In this document: one piece after another, positions 17,739-27,253 of the stretch
How positions within the stretch are numbered: position 1 is the first letter of the stretch
Layout: each line of letters starts with the position of its first letter
NCBI RefSeq assembly: GCF_013375035.1
Contig: NZ_CP056032.1
Span: forward strand, 3,142,001 to 3,206,000
DNA: 64,000 bases
Origin: Spirosoma sp. KUDC1026
Lineage (GTDB): Bacteria; Bacteroidota; Bacteroidia; Cytophagales; Spirosomataceae
Direction: 5' to 3'
Program-made: the position numbers and the translations under genes
The notes under the pieces: generated by a model
Databases searched by the model: none
Told to the model about the DNA's origin: nothing
What the model saw: only the letters and a program-made list of their open reading frames with translations

Positions 17739-18064
17739 GAAAAAAAATCTACCATGGAGTAGTAGCAAGCTATAAAAGTACGATCGGAAACCGTTTAAAA
17801 TATTTATTTGAGGAATAAATGCGAACTTTAGTAAACCGGTGTCCGGTGTAGGCTGGCGTTATAAAACGGACTGACGATGACGCAGTATAGTATATTTTAT
17901 TGACTTAATGTTAGCCCAGTCGCGTTGCAGGCAATGAACCTGATTGTTTTTCTCCAGGAGGGTTACATGGGCAACGGCACGATAATCAAACGGGTCAGGT
18001 TCTGACTGAAACCGCTGCCGGTGATAGACTACGGGCATGACCTGAGCAGATAAGAAACACAGTC
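17739..18064. other. Intergenic region, divergent promoters expected
   Basis: 326 bases between the hydrolase gene (minus) and the next gene (plus). It is AT-rich near 17800-17820 and 17880-17910. I see no conserved RNA, no long repeat and no convincing TAnnTTTG promoter. A 23-codon frame at 17935-18006 shows no sign of being a gene. Confidence 0.6.
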
Positions 18065-18487
18065 ATGGATGATATAGAACCGCGTATCCGCCCGCTGGTC
18101 GATGCGCTCAACGCAACGGAACTGGTCCGGACGTTTTCGAGCTGCGAGGGCCATTTCGCTCCCAACGAGCAGACGCTGGTGGATCGTAACCGGGCCGAAG
18201 TCCGCTTCGTACCGGCAGACGGGAGAACGGTTGAAGCGGTAGAACAACTGATGACGTACCTGCTGACAACCTTCAAACGACGGTACGGCATTCTACCAGT
18301 TCATCTGACTGGCTACAAGCTGTATACTCCGCTGGATGATACGTCAGTTGAGGAAACGTTTGTGCTCGAACTGCGGCCTTTCAATCGCTTCGATCCACCC
18401 GACCGGAAACGCGCCGATACGGACCACGCTATTGGTCAGGTGGTGACACTACTCCAACAAAAAAGCGCCCACGCCAGCCTCGACTAA
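18065..18487 (+). CDS. Hypothetical protein with SSCEGHF motif
   Basis: 140 residues, cytoplasmic, no signal peptide or membrane segment. The N-terminus MDDIEPRIRPLVDALNATEL and FSSCEGHF form a compact motif with Cys and His that could bind a metal or nucleotide (inference). I recall similar uncharacterised bacterial proteins with the same SCEGH motif but no assigned function. The frame has codon use like its neighbours, so it is very likely a real gene. Its 3' end forms part of a bidirectional hairpin shared with hslU. Confidence 0.75.
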   Translation: MDDIEPRIRPLVDALNATELVRTFSSCEGHFAPNEQTLVDRNRAEVRFVPADGRTVEAVEQLMTYLLTTFKRRYGILPVHLTGYKLYTPLDDTSVEETFVLELRPFNRFDPPDRKRADTDHAIGQVVTLLQQKSAHASLD

Positions 18488-18503
18488 GCCAGCGTGAGCG
18501 CTT
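18463..18503. terminator. Bidirectional hairpin between convergent genes
   Basis: AAGCGCCCACGC pairs with GCGTGAGCGCTT (one C/A mismatch) around a 17-base loop. The left arm lies inside the last codons of the plus-strand gene. On the minus strand the stem is followed by TTTTTTG, giving a standard terminator for hslU. Confidence 0.8.
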
Positions 18504-18520
18504 CTGGGATTACCTGGTGT

Positions 18521-19906
18521 TTACAGAATGAACTGGCTCAGGTCCCGGTTTTTGACCAGGCCATTTAATTTCTGGCCAACCAGTTCTTTCGTCACAACGA
18601 CGTGGGCGTTCGCGCCGATTACGTCCGGAATGTCGAACATGAAGTCGTTCATCAGGTGGCTTAACACGGTCTGAAGCCGCCGGGCACCAATGTTCTCCAC
18701 GTCGGCGTTGACCTCGAAGGCAATCCGGGCCAGCTCACGTAGCGCTTCGTCGTCGAAGGTCAGTTCAACGCCTTCGGCCTGGAGCATCGCTTCGTACTGC
18801 TTGGTCAGTGCGTTCTTGGGTTCTTTCAGGATCTGGTAAAAATCGTTTTCCGACAGGCTCTGCAACTCCACCCGAATAGGAAAACGACCCTGCAACTCCG
18901 GAATCAGATCGCTGGGTTTGGCAACGTGGAAGGCCCCCGCTGCAATAAACAGAATGTGATCTGTGTGAAGAATACCGTATTTGGTGTTCACGGCGCTGCC
19001 TTCAACAATAGGCAGTAGGTCGCGCTGAACGCCCTCGCGGCTAACGTCTGGCCCACCGCCGTTGCCGGAACGGGAGGAAGCTACCTTGTCAATTTCGTCG
19101 ATGAAAATAATCCCGGCGTCTTCGGCTTTGCGGATGGCTTCTTCCTTCACTTCGTCCATATCGATTAGCTTGGCGGCTTCTTCCTCCAGCAGAATCGTTC
19201 GGGCTTCGGCGATGGTCACCTTCCGTTTCTTGCCCCGCTTGGGCATCATGTTGCCGATCATTTCCTGAATGTTCATCATCGACAGGTCATCAACGCCACC
19301 GCCCAGCACGCCAATATTTGGCGTCTGCGACTGCTGAACATCGATGTCGATCTTGCGGTCGTCCATCTCGCCGGAGCGGATTTTCTCCCGGAACCGTTCG
19401 CGGGTACGTTCGTTCAGTTCGGCATCCGGATCGTTATGTTCGTTCGAGAAGCCCACGGACGGGGCACCCGCTGGTTTGACGGGGGGAATCAGAATGTCCA
19501 GGATGGCATCTTCGACGTTCTGCTGGGCCTTGACTTTAACCGTTTCCTTTTTGGCCGAACGTACCATATTGATAGCCTGCTCAACCAGATCCCGAACCAT
19601 GCTTTCCACGTCGCGGCCTACGTAGCCGACTTCGGTAAACTTCGACGCTTCCACCTTGATGAAAGGGGCATCGGCAATTTTGGCGAGTCGCCGGGCAATT
19701 TCGGTTTTACCGACGCCGGTCGCGCCAATCATCAGAATATTGTTAGGCGTAATCTCGCGCTGCATGTCGGCTGCGCTGTTCATCCGGCGCCAGCGGTTGC
19801 GGAGGGCAATCGCTACGTTCCGTTTGGCGTCGTGCTGGCCGATAATGTACTGATCCAGTTCGGCAACGATCTGCCGGGGGGTAAGGTCTTTGAGTAATTG
19901 GGTCAT
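18521..19906 (-). CDS. hslU: HslU, ATPase subunit of the HslUV protease
   Basis: AAA+ unfoldase that feeds substrates to the HslV peptidase. At 461 residues it is normal length. Present are LTPRQIVAELDQYIIGQ at the N-terminus, Walker A GATGVGKT (61-68), the pore segment KFTEVGYVGRDVESMVRDL, the inserted I-domain, Walker B GIIFIDEIDKVA, the sensor region (LQGRFPIRVEL) and the conserved C-terminus DLSQFIL, which docks into HslV. The partner hslV is not beside it, unlike the hslVU pair in many bacteria, so it must lie elsewhere if present. Confidence 0.96.
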   Translation of the reverse strand: MTQLLKDLTPRQIVAELDQYIIGQHDAKRNVAIALRNRWRRMNSAADMQREITPNNILMIGATGVGKTEIARRLAKIADAPFIKVEASKFTEVGYVGRDVESMVRDLVEQAINMVRSAKKETVKVKAQQNVEDAILDILIPPVKPAGAPSVGFSNEHNDPDAELNERTRERFREKIRSGEMDDRKIDIDVQQSQTPNIGVLGGGVDDLSMMNIQEMIGNMMPKRGKKRKVTIAEARTILLEEEAAKLIDMDEVKEEAIRKAEDAGIIFIDEIDKVASSRSGNGGGPDVSREGVQRDLLPIVEGSAVNTKYGILHTDHILFIAAGAFHVAKPSDLIPELQGRFPIRVELQSLSENDFYQILKEPKNALTKQYEAMLQAEGVELTFDDEALRELARIAFEVNADVENIGARRLQTVLSHLMNDFMFDIPDVIGANAHVVVTKELVGQKLNGLVKNRDLSQFIL

Positions 19907-20140
19907 TGAAAAAAGGGGGACAGGTTAACGTCCATGGTGAAGAAACGCAGGAAACGGGAAAATGTGCCAATAAGAACTGGATTTTTGGCGTTCCAACAGT
20001 GTCCGTCTTCTTCGGATGGGCGTTGTCGGGCCAAATCCACTACCTTTGATTTTCCCGGAACAGATCAATGCCGCTAACCCGTTCAGACGGATCAGTGGCT
20101 GAGAAGCTGGGTAAACCTGTCCTTATTTTTCAAAGTACAT

Positions 20141-22021
20141 ATGCACTTTCTTCGTACCGCTTTTCTGGCACTCTGCGTCAGCGTCGCCCAGGCGCAGTCC
20201 CCCATTCATTTAATCCCACAGCCTGTCAGTATGCAGGCGCAGAAAGGAACATTTACGTTAACCAGGTCAACCAGTATTCAGTATAACCAGAGTGGGGGAA
20301 AAGTTGCCGCCGACCTGCTGGCGCAGCAACTGAATACGCCTACTGGCTTCTCGATCAGGCCGAAAGAAGGTAAATCGGGTGCTATCCAGCTTAACCTGAA
20401 CGCGACGCCAAACACCCAGCTTGGGGCCGAGGGGTACTCGCTGACGGCTACGCCCAAAGGTGTTATCATCACAGCGAACCAACCTGCGGGGCTATTTTAC
20501 GGGGCGCAGACGCTGGCACAACTGCTGCCCAAAGAGATTGGCAGTAAAACAGCGGTAAGTACCAGCTGGACCGTACCCGCCGTACAAATCACCGATTACC
20601 CACGTTTCGGCTGGCGGGGAATTATGCTCGACGTGAGCCGTCACTTCTTTCCAAAAGAGGACGTAAAAAAATACATCGACCAGATCGCCAAACTAAAATA
20701 CAACACGCTGCACTGGCACCTGACCGACGATAACGGCTGGCGTCTGGAGATCAAATCGTTGCCGAAACTGACCAGCGTTGGCGCCTGGCGCGTGGCCCGG
20801 ACCGGCCACTTCAACGACCGCCCCGAACCGAAACCCGGTGAGCCAACGCCCTACGGCGGATTTTATACCCAGGACGACGTTCGCGAGATTGTCAAATATG
20901 CCCAGGATCGCAACGTGACAATTGTGCCGGAAATTGATATTCCTGGTCACAGCATGGCGGCTCTGGCAGCCTATCCCGAACTGAGCTGCACCAAAGCGCC
21001 GGTGAGCGTTAATCCGGGTACGGCGTTCTCAGAATGGTATGGCAACGGTACCTTTAAAATGAAAGTAGAGAACACGCTGAACCCGTCGGACGAGAAGGTG
21101 TACGAGTTTCTGGACAAAGTCTTTACCGAAGTTGCCGCCCTTTTTCCGAACCCCTACATCCATGCCGGTGGTGATGAATGTTACAAAGGCTACTGGGCGC
21201 AGGACCCCGGCTGCCAGGAGTTGATGAAAAAACTGAACATCCGGCACGTCGAAGACCTGCAGGGGTACTTTATGGGACGGGTCGAGAAAATCCTGACCGC
21301 CAAAGGCAAGAAATTCCTGGGCTGGGACGAAATCTTGGAAGGTGGAATCTCGCCAACGGCTACGGTTATGAGCTGGCGGGGCGTGAAAGGCGGGATCGAA
21401 GCCGCCCACATGGGCCACAACATAGTGATGACACCAACGACCTTCGCGTATCTTGATTACAACCAGGGCGATAATTCCGTTGACCCACCTATTTACGCAA
21501 CACTACGTGCCCAGACCAGCTACAACTACGAACCCGTGCCGGACGGGGTCGATCCGAAGTATATTCTGGGTGGGCAGGGGAACCTCTGGACCGAGCAGGT
21601 TCCAACGCTACGTCACGCCGAATACATGACCTACCCGCGCGCCTGGGCGCTGTCTGAGGTGTACTGGTCGCCAAAGGAGATCAAGAACTGGCCGAATTTC
21701 GTGGAGCGGATGGAGTCGCACTTTGACCGGGCGGATGTGGCGCAGGTGAACTACTCGAAGGCGATATACGACGCCATTGTCAAGACCAGTATGAAGGATA
21801 ACAAACTCATGCTGAACATGGCTAGTGAAGTGCCCGGCCTGGCTATTTACTATTCAATCGACGACACCATGCCCGATCAGTTCTCAACCAAATACAGCGA
21901 GCCCGTTGAACTGCCCGACGGACCGATCACGCTGCGTGTTGTGACGTACCGGGCGGGCAAACTCATCGGGCACCTGATTACGCTTTCGCGCGATGCGCTG
22001 ATGAAGCGGGCGGGGCGGTAA
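20141..22021 (+). CDS. Secreted beta-N-acetylhexosaminidase, GH20
   Basis: Removes terminal GlcNAc/GalNAc from chitin fragments, peptidoglycan or glycans. 626 residues. A signal peptide (1-18) is followed by the GH20b domain (SPIHLIPQPVSMQ to about 150), then the GH20 TIM barrel (PRFGWRGIMLDVSRHFFP, LHWHLTDDNGWRLEIKSLP, VPEIDIPGHSMAALAAYP). The catalytic pair is Asp345-Glu346 in HAGGDECYKGYW. The C-terminal part (from about 540) looks like a small beta domain often seen after the barrel. Start ATG 20141 begins the signal peptide. A possible -7 box TACCTTTG lies at 20041-20048, without a well-spaced -33 element. Confidence 0.95.
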   Translation: MHFLRTAFLALCVSVAQAQSPIHLIPQPVSMQAQKGTFTLTRSTSIQYNQSGGKVAADLLAQQLNTPTGFSIRPKEGKSGAIQLNLNATPNTQLGAEGYSLTATPKGVIITANQPAGLFYGAQTLAQLLPKEIGSKTAVSTSWTVPAVQITDYPRFGWRGIMLDVSRHFFPKEDVKKYIDQIAKLKYNTLHWHLTDDNGWRLEIKSLPKLTSVGAWRVARTGHFNDRPEPKPGEPTPYGGFYTQDDVREIVKYAQDRNVTIVPEIDIPGHSMAALAAYPELSCTKAPVSVNPGTAFSEWYGNGTFKMKVENTLNPSDEKVYEFLDKVFTEVAALFPNPYIHAGGDECYKGYWAQDPGCQELMKKLNIRHVEDLQGYFMGRVEKILTAKGKKFLGWDEILEGGISPTATVMSWRGVKGGIEAAHMGHNIVMTPTTFAYLDYNQGDNSVDPPIYATLRAQTSYNYEPVPDGVDPKYILGGQGNLWTEQVPTLRHAEYMTYPRAWALSEVYWSPKEIKNWPNFVERMESHFDRADVAQVNYSKAIYDAIVKTSMKDNKLMLNMASEVPGLAIYYSIDDTMPDQFSTKYSEPVELPDGPITLRVVTYRAGKLIGHLITLSRDALMKRAGR

Positions 22022-22286
22022 GTAGTATGTCGGTTCTTCATAATCCGGGTGAGGAGTGAAGGTTGCGACGTTTTTAGCGTGCATCGGTACGCCTGTATAG
22101 CTGCACCTACGTAACAGAAGGGCTGGTTTTGTCGTTGTCAGTGCGGCCGGAGCGTACTGCTTTCTGGCCGCTTTTGATATTTGCGTTACCGATAGCGCGA
22201 ACGCGAATAAATTTTCAAAAAAACGTGTTATATACGAAAAGAAATCGCTTACTTTTCGGAAGTCACACTTAAACGTCAGTCATTGT

Positions 22287-23252
22287 TTGGTCGAAAAAGT
22301 CATCACCCTCGATAATGTCTCGCTCATTGATTTTCTGGGCGTAGAGAATACTAATATTAAAGAAGTTGCCGCAGCATTCCCGATGAGTAAGATCATCTCC
22401 CGCGGCAACGAAATCCGGATTAAAGGCACTACGCCCGAGATTACCCGGATCAGCGACATCCTGGATTCGTTGCTTGAACACTACCAGCGTTACGGAAAGA
22501 TTACGCACGAGAACGTGCAGAACTACCTAAGCACCAGTGGTATCTCGACTGCCGGGGTAGGGGCCGTTCCTCCGGTGCCACCCGACGATGATGAAGTACT
22601 GGTGTATGGAACGCGCGGGGTTGTGGTCCGGGCGAAAACTGATAATCAGAAACGATTGGTAGAGGCCGCCGAGAAATACGACCTGGTGTTTGCCGTTGGG
22701 CCTGCTGGTACGGGTAAAACCTATACGGCAGTTGCCATTGCCGTTCGGGCACTGAAAAATAAGGAAGTCAAGAAAATCATCATTACCCGGCCGGCAGTGG
22801 AAGCGGGCGAAAACCTGGGCTTTCTGCCGGGCGATCTGAAAGAAAAGATTGACCCGTATCTGCGGCCAATCTACGACGCGCTGGACGACATGATTCCGGC
22901 CGAGAAGCTGAAATTTTATCAGGAAAACCGGATCATTGAAATAGCCCCCCTGGCGTACATGCGCGGACGGACGCTGAACAATGCGTTTATTCTGCTCGAC
23001 GAAGCGCAGAACACGACGACGATGCAGATGAAGATGTTTCTGACGCGGATGGGGCCAACATCGAAAGCCATCATCACCGGCGACCGGTCGCAGATTGACT
23101 TACCGAACCGGCAGAAGTCTGGTTTGGTCGAGTCGCTGGCCATTCTGAAAGATGTCAAAGGAATTTCGTTTGTCGAACTTGATGGTCGGGACGTGGTACG
23201 TCACCGGCTCGTGCGGGAAATTGTAACGGCTTATGAAAAAGCAGGGCAGTAA
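22287..23252 (+). CDS. PhoH-family ATPase
   Basis: Cytoplasmic P-loop NTPase of the PhoH/PhoL type, linked in other bacteria to RNA metabolism with YbeY. 321 residues: an N-terminal KH-like region (KIISRGNEIRIKG), then Walker A GPAGTGKT at 138-145, RPAVEAGENLGFLPGDL, Walker B FILLDEAQN and TGDRSQIDLP. The start is TTG at 22287, which gives the usual MVEKVITLDN beginning; no ATG fits. A small inverted repeat (CGAAAAG / CTTTTCG) lies about 35 bases upstream. Its last 20 bases overlap the next gene, a secreted protease, in another frame. Confidence 0.93.
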   Translation: MVEKVITLDNVSLIDFLGVENTNIKEVAAAFPMSKIISRGNEIRIKGTTPEITRISDILDSLLEHYQRYGKITHENVQNYLSTSGISTAGVGAVPPVPPDDDEVLVYGTRGVVVRAKTDNQKRLVEAAEKYDLVFAVGPAGTGKTYTAVAIAVRALKNKEVKKIIITRPAVEAGENLGFLPGDLKEKIDPYLRPIYDALDDMIPAEKLKFYQENRIIEIAPLAYMRGRTLNNAFILLDEAQNTTTMQMKMFLTRMGPTSKAIITGDRSQIDLPNRQKSGLVESLAILKDVKGISFVELDGRDVVRHRLVREIVTAYEKAGQ

Positions 23253-24591
23253 TCGCCTGAGACGAAACGGGAGAACCGGCTGGCGTTGGCTGGCCGGTTC
23301 TTTTGCGTGTTTGGTATCTTCCGTCGCCTGGGCGCAGACGCCCGCCGACACGGCCGTTATTCGCTGCGGGTCGGGTATTTACGAAAAACTCAAACAGCAG
23401 CAGAATCCCGGGCGAATCCAGCGGTTCAACGAGTTCAACCGCCGGATTGACCAGTACCTGGAAACGCAGAAAAATTTCCGGCTGCAGGCTAATGAGACTA
23501 TCTACCGCATTCCAGTTGTTGTGCATGTCGTACACAGCACGGCATCTGGCACCATCGGCGGGGGGAACAACGTCAATATTTCCGCCGAGCAGATCATTTC
23601 GCAGATTCAGGTGCTGAACGAAGACTACCGCCGGAAGGAAGGATCCAACGGATATAATACCAACGTACTGGGCGCGGATGCCGGCATTGAATTTTACCTG
23701 GCCACGACTGATCCCAACGGACAGCCATCAACCGGAATTACCCGGACGTATTACGCCACTAAATCGGCCTTTAATCCTATCTCGGATGCTGACCGCCAGG
23801 AGCTGGCGCGAGTTGTCTACTGGCCCAGCGACCGGTATCTCAATATATGGGTAACTAATCTGGACGGCTATCTGGGCTATACCGAATTTCCGGCCGCTGC
23901 CGATACGTTACAGGGATTGCCTTCCGTCGGTAGTGAATATGTGGACGGCTCCATTATCGACTATCGGTATTTTGGTCGCCAAACAGGAACGGTACAGAGT
24001 GCCTCTTATGCCCTGGGACGAACGGCTACGCACGAAATTGGTCACTGGCTGGGCCTGCTCCACCCGAACGGAGACCTATCCTGTGGTAACGACTACGTAG
24101 CCGATACACCCCCAACGGAAACGCTGAACCAGACAACCCAGTGCCGGGAACTGTACTCAACCTGCGTCGGTGGGGTGCGTACCCGTAACCTGACCGAGGA
24201 TTACATGGACTACTCGCCCGATGCCTGCATGAACCTGTTCACAAAAGGGCAGGTAGCCCGGATGCGGGCGGTACTACAACTGAGTCCCCGTCGGGCGCGA
24301 CTTATCCGGAATGCAGCAGAAGGAGCGCCACCTGAAGCCGAAATACTGACGGTAAGTGTGTCGCCAAATCCGGCTACGATCGACCCTATTGTGGAAGTGC
24401 TACTAAAAGGCGCACAGGATTTTACGGTCGACCTGTTCGATGCTGGTGGTCGACGTCTTCGTTCCTATCCGTATTATAGTACGCCAAGCACTTTTGTTTC
24501 GGTAGCCGTAAGCGGTTTACCCACTGGCCTGTATATTGTCCGGGTGAAAACGGCTAACGAACAGGTCAGCAAACGCCTGCTGGTTCAATAA
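23233..24591 (+). CDS. Secreted M43 (pappalysin/cytophagalysin) metalloprotease with T9SS sorting domain
   Basis: 452 residues. A basic N-region and hydrophobic core (residues 17-33) form the signal peptide, ending near AWAQTP. The metzincin zinc site HEIGHWLGLLH begins at His267, and the Met-turn region is DYMDYSPDACMNLF. The C-terminal 80 residues (VSVSPNPATIDP to KRLLVQ) form a type IX secretion sorting domain, so the enzyme should be exported across the outer membrane and processed. The start overlaps phoH by 20 bases, so the two may share a transcript although they have no obvious common job. A hairpin terminator follows. Confidence 0.93.
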   Translation: MKKQGSNRLRRNGRTGWRWLAGSFACLVSSVAWAQTPADTAVIRCGSGIYEKLKQQQNPGRIQRFNEFNRRIDQYLETQKNFRLQANETIYRIPVVVHVVHSTASGTIGGGNNVNISAEQIISQIQVLNEDYRRKEGSNGYNTNVLGADAGIEFYLATTDPNGQPSTGITRTYYATKSAFNPISDADRQELARVVYWPSDRYLNIWVTNLDGYLGYTEFPAAADTLQGLPSVGSEYVDGSIIDYRYFGRQTGTVQSASYALGRTATHEIGHWLGLLHPNGDLSCGNDYVADTPPTETLNQTTQCRELYSTCVGGVRTRNLTEDYMDYSPDACMNLFTKGQVARMRAVLQLSPRRARLIRNAAEGAPPEAEILTVSVSPNPATIDPIVEVLLKGAQDFTVDLFDAGGRRLRSYPYYSTPSTFVSVAVSGLPTGLYIVRVKTANEQVSKRLLVQ

Positions 24592-24618
24592 GCGCAGCTT
24601 TCGCGCAAGGTCACCAAC

Positions 24619-24650
24619 CGACTGGCGCCTAACGTTGCCAGTCGCTTTTT
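24619..24650 (+). terminator. Terminator after the M43 protease gene
   Basis: CGACTGGC (24619-24626) pairs with GCCAGTCG (24637-24644), followed by CTTTTTAT. It ends two bases before the ATG of the GNAT gene, so that gene either has reduced read-through expression or a start inside this region. Confidence 0.85.
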
Positions 24651-24652
24651 AT

Positions 24653-25108
24653 ATGATAGACGTTTTACCAATTGCCAGTCCTGCCGATTTAGAAACGGCT
24701 TTTGCCATTCGGCGTACCGTATTTGTGGAAGAGCAGCAAGTATCGGCCGAAGAGGAATACGATGAGTACGAATCGACCAGTACGCATTTTCTGGCCCGAA
24801 CGGATGACGGGACGCCCTGCGGCACGGCACGCTGGCGCCGGACATCGGAAGGGGTGAAAATGGAACGTTTTGCGGTCCTGCGTGAATGCCGGGGACAAGG
24901 TGCTGGGAAAGCGCTGGTGCGTGCCGTTCTCAATGATATTTTTAATCAGCAACCCGAACCCATTGAGCGGATCTACCTGCACGCGCAGGTAACGGCGATG
25001 CCTTTGTACGCTGGTTTTGGCTTTGTGCCGGTTGGAGCCATGTTTGAAGAAGCGGGCATTCAGCACTATAAAATGGTCCTGCCGGGTTCGGCATACGTTA
25101 CCCAATGA
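24653..25108 (+). CDS. GNAT-family N-acetyltransferase
   Basis: Transfers an acetyl group from acetyl-CoA to an unknown amine. 151 residues beginning MIDVLPIASPADLETAF, with the N-terminal ElaA-like feature AIRRTVFVEEQQVSAEEEYD. Motif A follows as MERFAVLRECRGQGAGKALV (acetyl-CoA pyrophosphate loop) and motif B as LHAQVTAMPLYAGFGFVPVG. The ATG at 24653 is preferred over a TTG at 24635, which lies in the terminator hairpin. Its stop overlaps the ATG of comEC by 4 bases (ATGA), a sign of translational coupling. Confidence 0.9.
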   Translation: MIDVLPIASPADLETAFAIRRTVFVEEQQVSAEEEYDEYESTSTHFLARTDDGTPCGTARWRRTSEGVKMERFAVLRECRGQGAGKALVRAVLNDIFNQQPEPIERIYLHAQVTAMPLYAGFGFVPVGAMFEEAGIQHYKMVLPGSAYVTQ

Positions 25109-27246
25109 GCACCGGGTTCGGCAGTTATCCCTTTGTTCGGTACGCAGCTGGCCTTGGCTCCGGTATTGGCCTCTATGTTCTGCTACCCGATTCAAACTGG
25201 CTGCCCTGGCTGAGTCTGACGCTGGGCGTGGGGCTGTTGCTGACTGGTTTTTGGGTAAAATTCCCCAAGCCGTACCGGCCTATTCGCCCGGCTTCGGGCC
25301 TCGGCGCTTTTCTGCTGCTGGTCGCGCTGGGCTGGCTGGTGACTTACCTGCGAACGGGCAGTAACCAGCCCGATTCAATTTTACACGTAGCAGCCACGCC
25401 CGCCGATACGCTGCTGCAGAGCTACGAAGGTGTGGTAACTACCCAACCTGAAGAACGGGCCAAGACGTACCGCGTTGAGTTGGCCGTGCATCGTGGATTG
25501 GTTGATCGTCACTGGCAACCGATGAGCGGACGGATATTGGTCTATCTTGACAAGGCCAACCAGCCCGTGCCGCGTTACGGCGAGGTGTGGCTGGTGACGG
25601 GAACGCCCCGACTCATCGATCCGCCCCTGAACCCTGGTGAGTTCAATTACAAGCGTCACCTGAGTTACCGGGGGATTTACCACCAGCAGTACCTGCGTCC
25701 GTTCCAGCGCAGGGTGCTTGGCCTCGACCCGCCGAATGTCTTAACTCAGTTGGCGATTCAAGTCAACCAGTGGGCCGATGGTGTATTTACCAGGCAGATT
25801 GGCAGTCGGGCAGAGTACGGCATCGTGAACGCCATGATTCTGGGCGTTCGGGACGATCTGGACACGGCGCAGTATCAGGCGTATTCCATTGCGGGGGCGG
25901 TCCATATTCTGTCGGTATCGGGTATGCACGTCGGGATTTTGTTTCTGGTGCTGACGTTTCTGATTGGTCTGGTGGCAGGGAAACGCGACGACCGGGTCTG
26001 GCTGGTGCTGCTGCAACTGGCTATTCTGTGGTTCTATGCCCTGGTCACCGGATTTTCGCTGCCAGTCCTGCGCTCGGCGGGGATGTTTTCTCTGCTGCTG
26101 ATTGCCAAAGCGCTTGGCCGCCGGACTCCCTTACCCAATACGTTGGGAGCGGCTACGTTCTTCATTCTGCTCTATGATCCGTACGCCCTATTTTCGGCGG
26201 GGTTTCAGCTGTCCTGTCTGGCCGTAGCGGGGCTGGGTGCCTGGCAGTCGTCGGTATACCAGTCCATTACGTTCCGTTATTCCTGGCTGAACAAACTCTG
26301 GGAGTTAACTGCCGTAGCGCTGGTGGCCCAGCTCGTTACGTTCCCGCTGGCGGTTTTCTACTTCCACCAGTTTCCAACCTATTTTCTGCTGGCCAACCCG
26401 CTGGTGATGGGCTGCTCGCTGGTACTACTTCCCTTGGCAATGGCGCTGCTGGCGGTATGCTGGATTCCCTACCTGAGTGACGTACTAGGCTGGCTGTTGA
26501 AAGAAGTGGCCTGGCTGCTCAATTATGCCGTCACGCAGACGGGAAAGCTACCCGGCGCAGCCTGGGACGGTTTGTGGTTATCGCCCGTGGCACTGATCCT
26601 CGTATACGCCGTTATCCTTTGTGGTACGGCGTTGATCCTGACCCGTAACCGAACCTATGCCTGGGCGACCTGCTGGCTGGCGCTGCTGCTGGCGGGCCTG
26701 ACCATCCAGGACGATTACCAACAACGGCACCAGCGCCGGCTGGCGGTTCATTTTCTGCCGCACAAGACAGCCGTGAGTTTAACGGATGGGTACACCAGTA
26801 CATTGCTGACCGACCTGCCTCTCCATGACACCCGCTCGTACGATTTCTATCTCAAAAATACCTTTGGGGGCTGGGGGATCTCCCGCCCGGCAGTTGCCCA
26901 ACTAACTAATCAGCCTGATACGGTATTGACCCCAGCGGTGTCAGCCTATCACCAGACACCGGCCTATGGACTGTGGGTCTGGCAGGGAAAATCCATCCTG
27001 CTGGTCAACAAGCTGACGGGACAGAATCGCTGGAAACTGCCCGCTGTTGTTGATTACCTGATTGTCCGCCGGAATGCCCTCCGTGACTGGGAACAGCTCA
27101 ATGGCCGCGTGGTGGCTCGTCACATCATCTTCGATGATTCCAACAAAACACCCCTGACCGACCGGCTGCTGGCCGAAGCCGGTCGGCGGGGGATTGCGTG
27201 TTATTCGGTGCGGCAGATGGGGGCTTACGTAGCGGATCTAAAGTAG
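25105..27246 (+). CDS. ComEC/Rec2-family DNA-uptake channel protein
   Basis: Inner-membrane channel thought to pass single-stranded DNA during natural transformation. 713 residues. N-terminal membrane helices are followed by an OB-like DUF4131 region (residues about 95-190), then the Competence domain with the conserved segment AGAVHILSVSGMHVGILFLVL and QLSCLAVAGLGAW, with many membrane helices to about residue 540. The C-terminal part (from AVHFLPHKTAVSLTDGY) lacks the HxHxDH metal motif of the full metallo-beta-lactamase domain, as in many Bacteroidota ComEC proteins. It is coupled to the GNAT gene upstream; converges on a DUF2278 gene 7 bases downstream. Confidence 0.92.
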   Translation: MSTGFGSYPFVRYAAGLGSGIGLYVLLPDSNWLPWLSLTLGVGLLLTGFWVKFPKPYRPIRPASGLGAFLLLVALGWLVTYLRTGSNQPDSILHVAATPADTLLQSYEGVVTTQPEERAKTYRVELAVHRGLVDRHWQPMSGRILVYLDKANQPVPRYGEVWLVTGTPRLIDPPLNPGEFNYKRHLSYRGIYHQQYLRPFQRRVLGLDPPNVLTQLAIQVNQWADGVFTRQIGSRAEYGIVNAMILGVRDDLDTAQYQAYSIAGAVHILSVSGMHVGILFLVLTFLIGLVAGKRDDRVWLVLLQLAILWFYALVTGFSLPVLRSAGMFSLLLIAKALGRRTPLPNTLGAATFFILLYDPYALFSAGFQLSCLAVAGLGAWQSSVYQSITFRYSWLNKLWELTAVALVAQLVTFPLAVFYFHQFPTYFLLANPLVMGCSLVLLPLAMALLAVCWIPYLSDVLGWLLKEVAWLLNYAVTQTGKLPGAAWDGLWLSPVALILVYAVILCGTALILTRNRTYAWATCWLALLLAGLTIQDDYQQRHQRRLAVHFLPHKTAVSLTDGYTSTLLTDLPLHDTRSYDFYLKNTFGGWGISRPAVAQLTNQPDTVLTPAVSAYHQTPAYGLWVWQGKSILLVNKLTGQNRWKLPAVVDYLIVRRNALRDWEQLNGRVVARHIIFDDSNKTPLTDRLLAEAGRRGIACYSVRQMGAYVADLK

Positions 27247-27253
27247 CGCTTTG

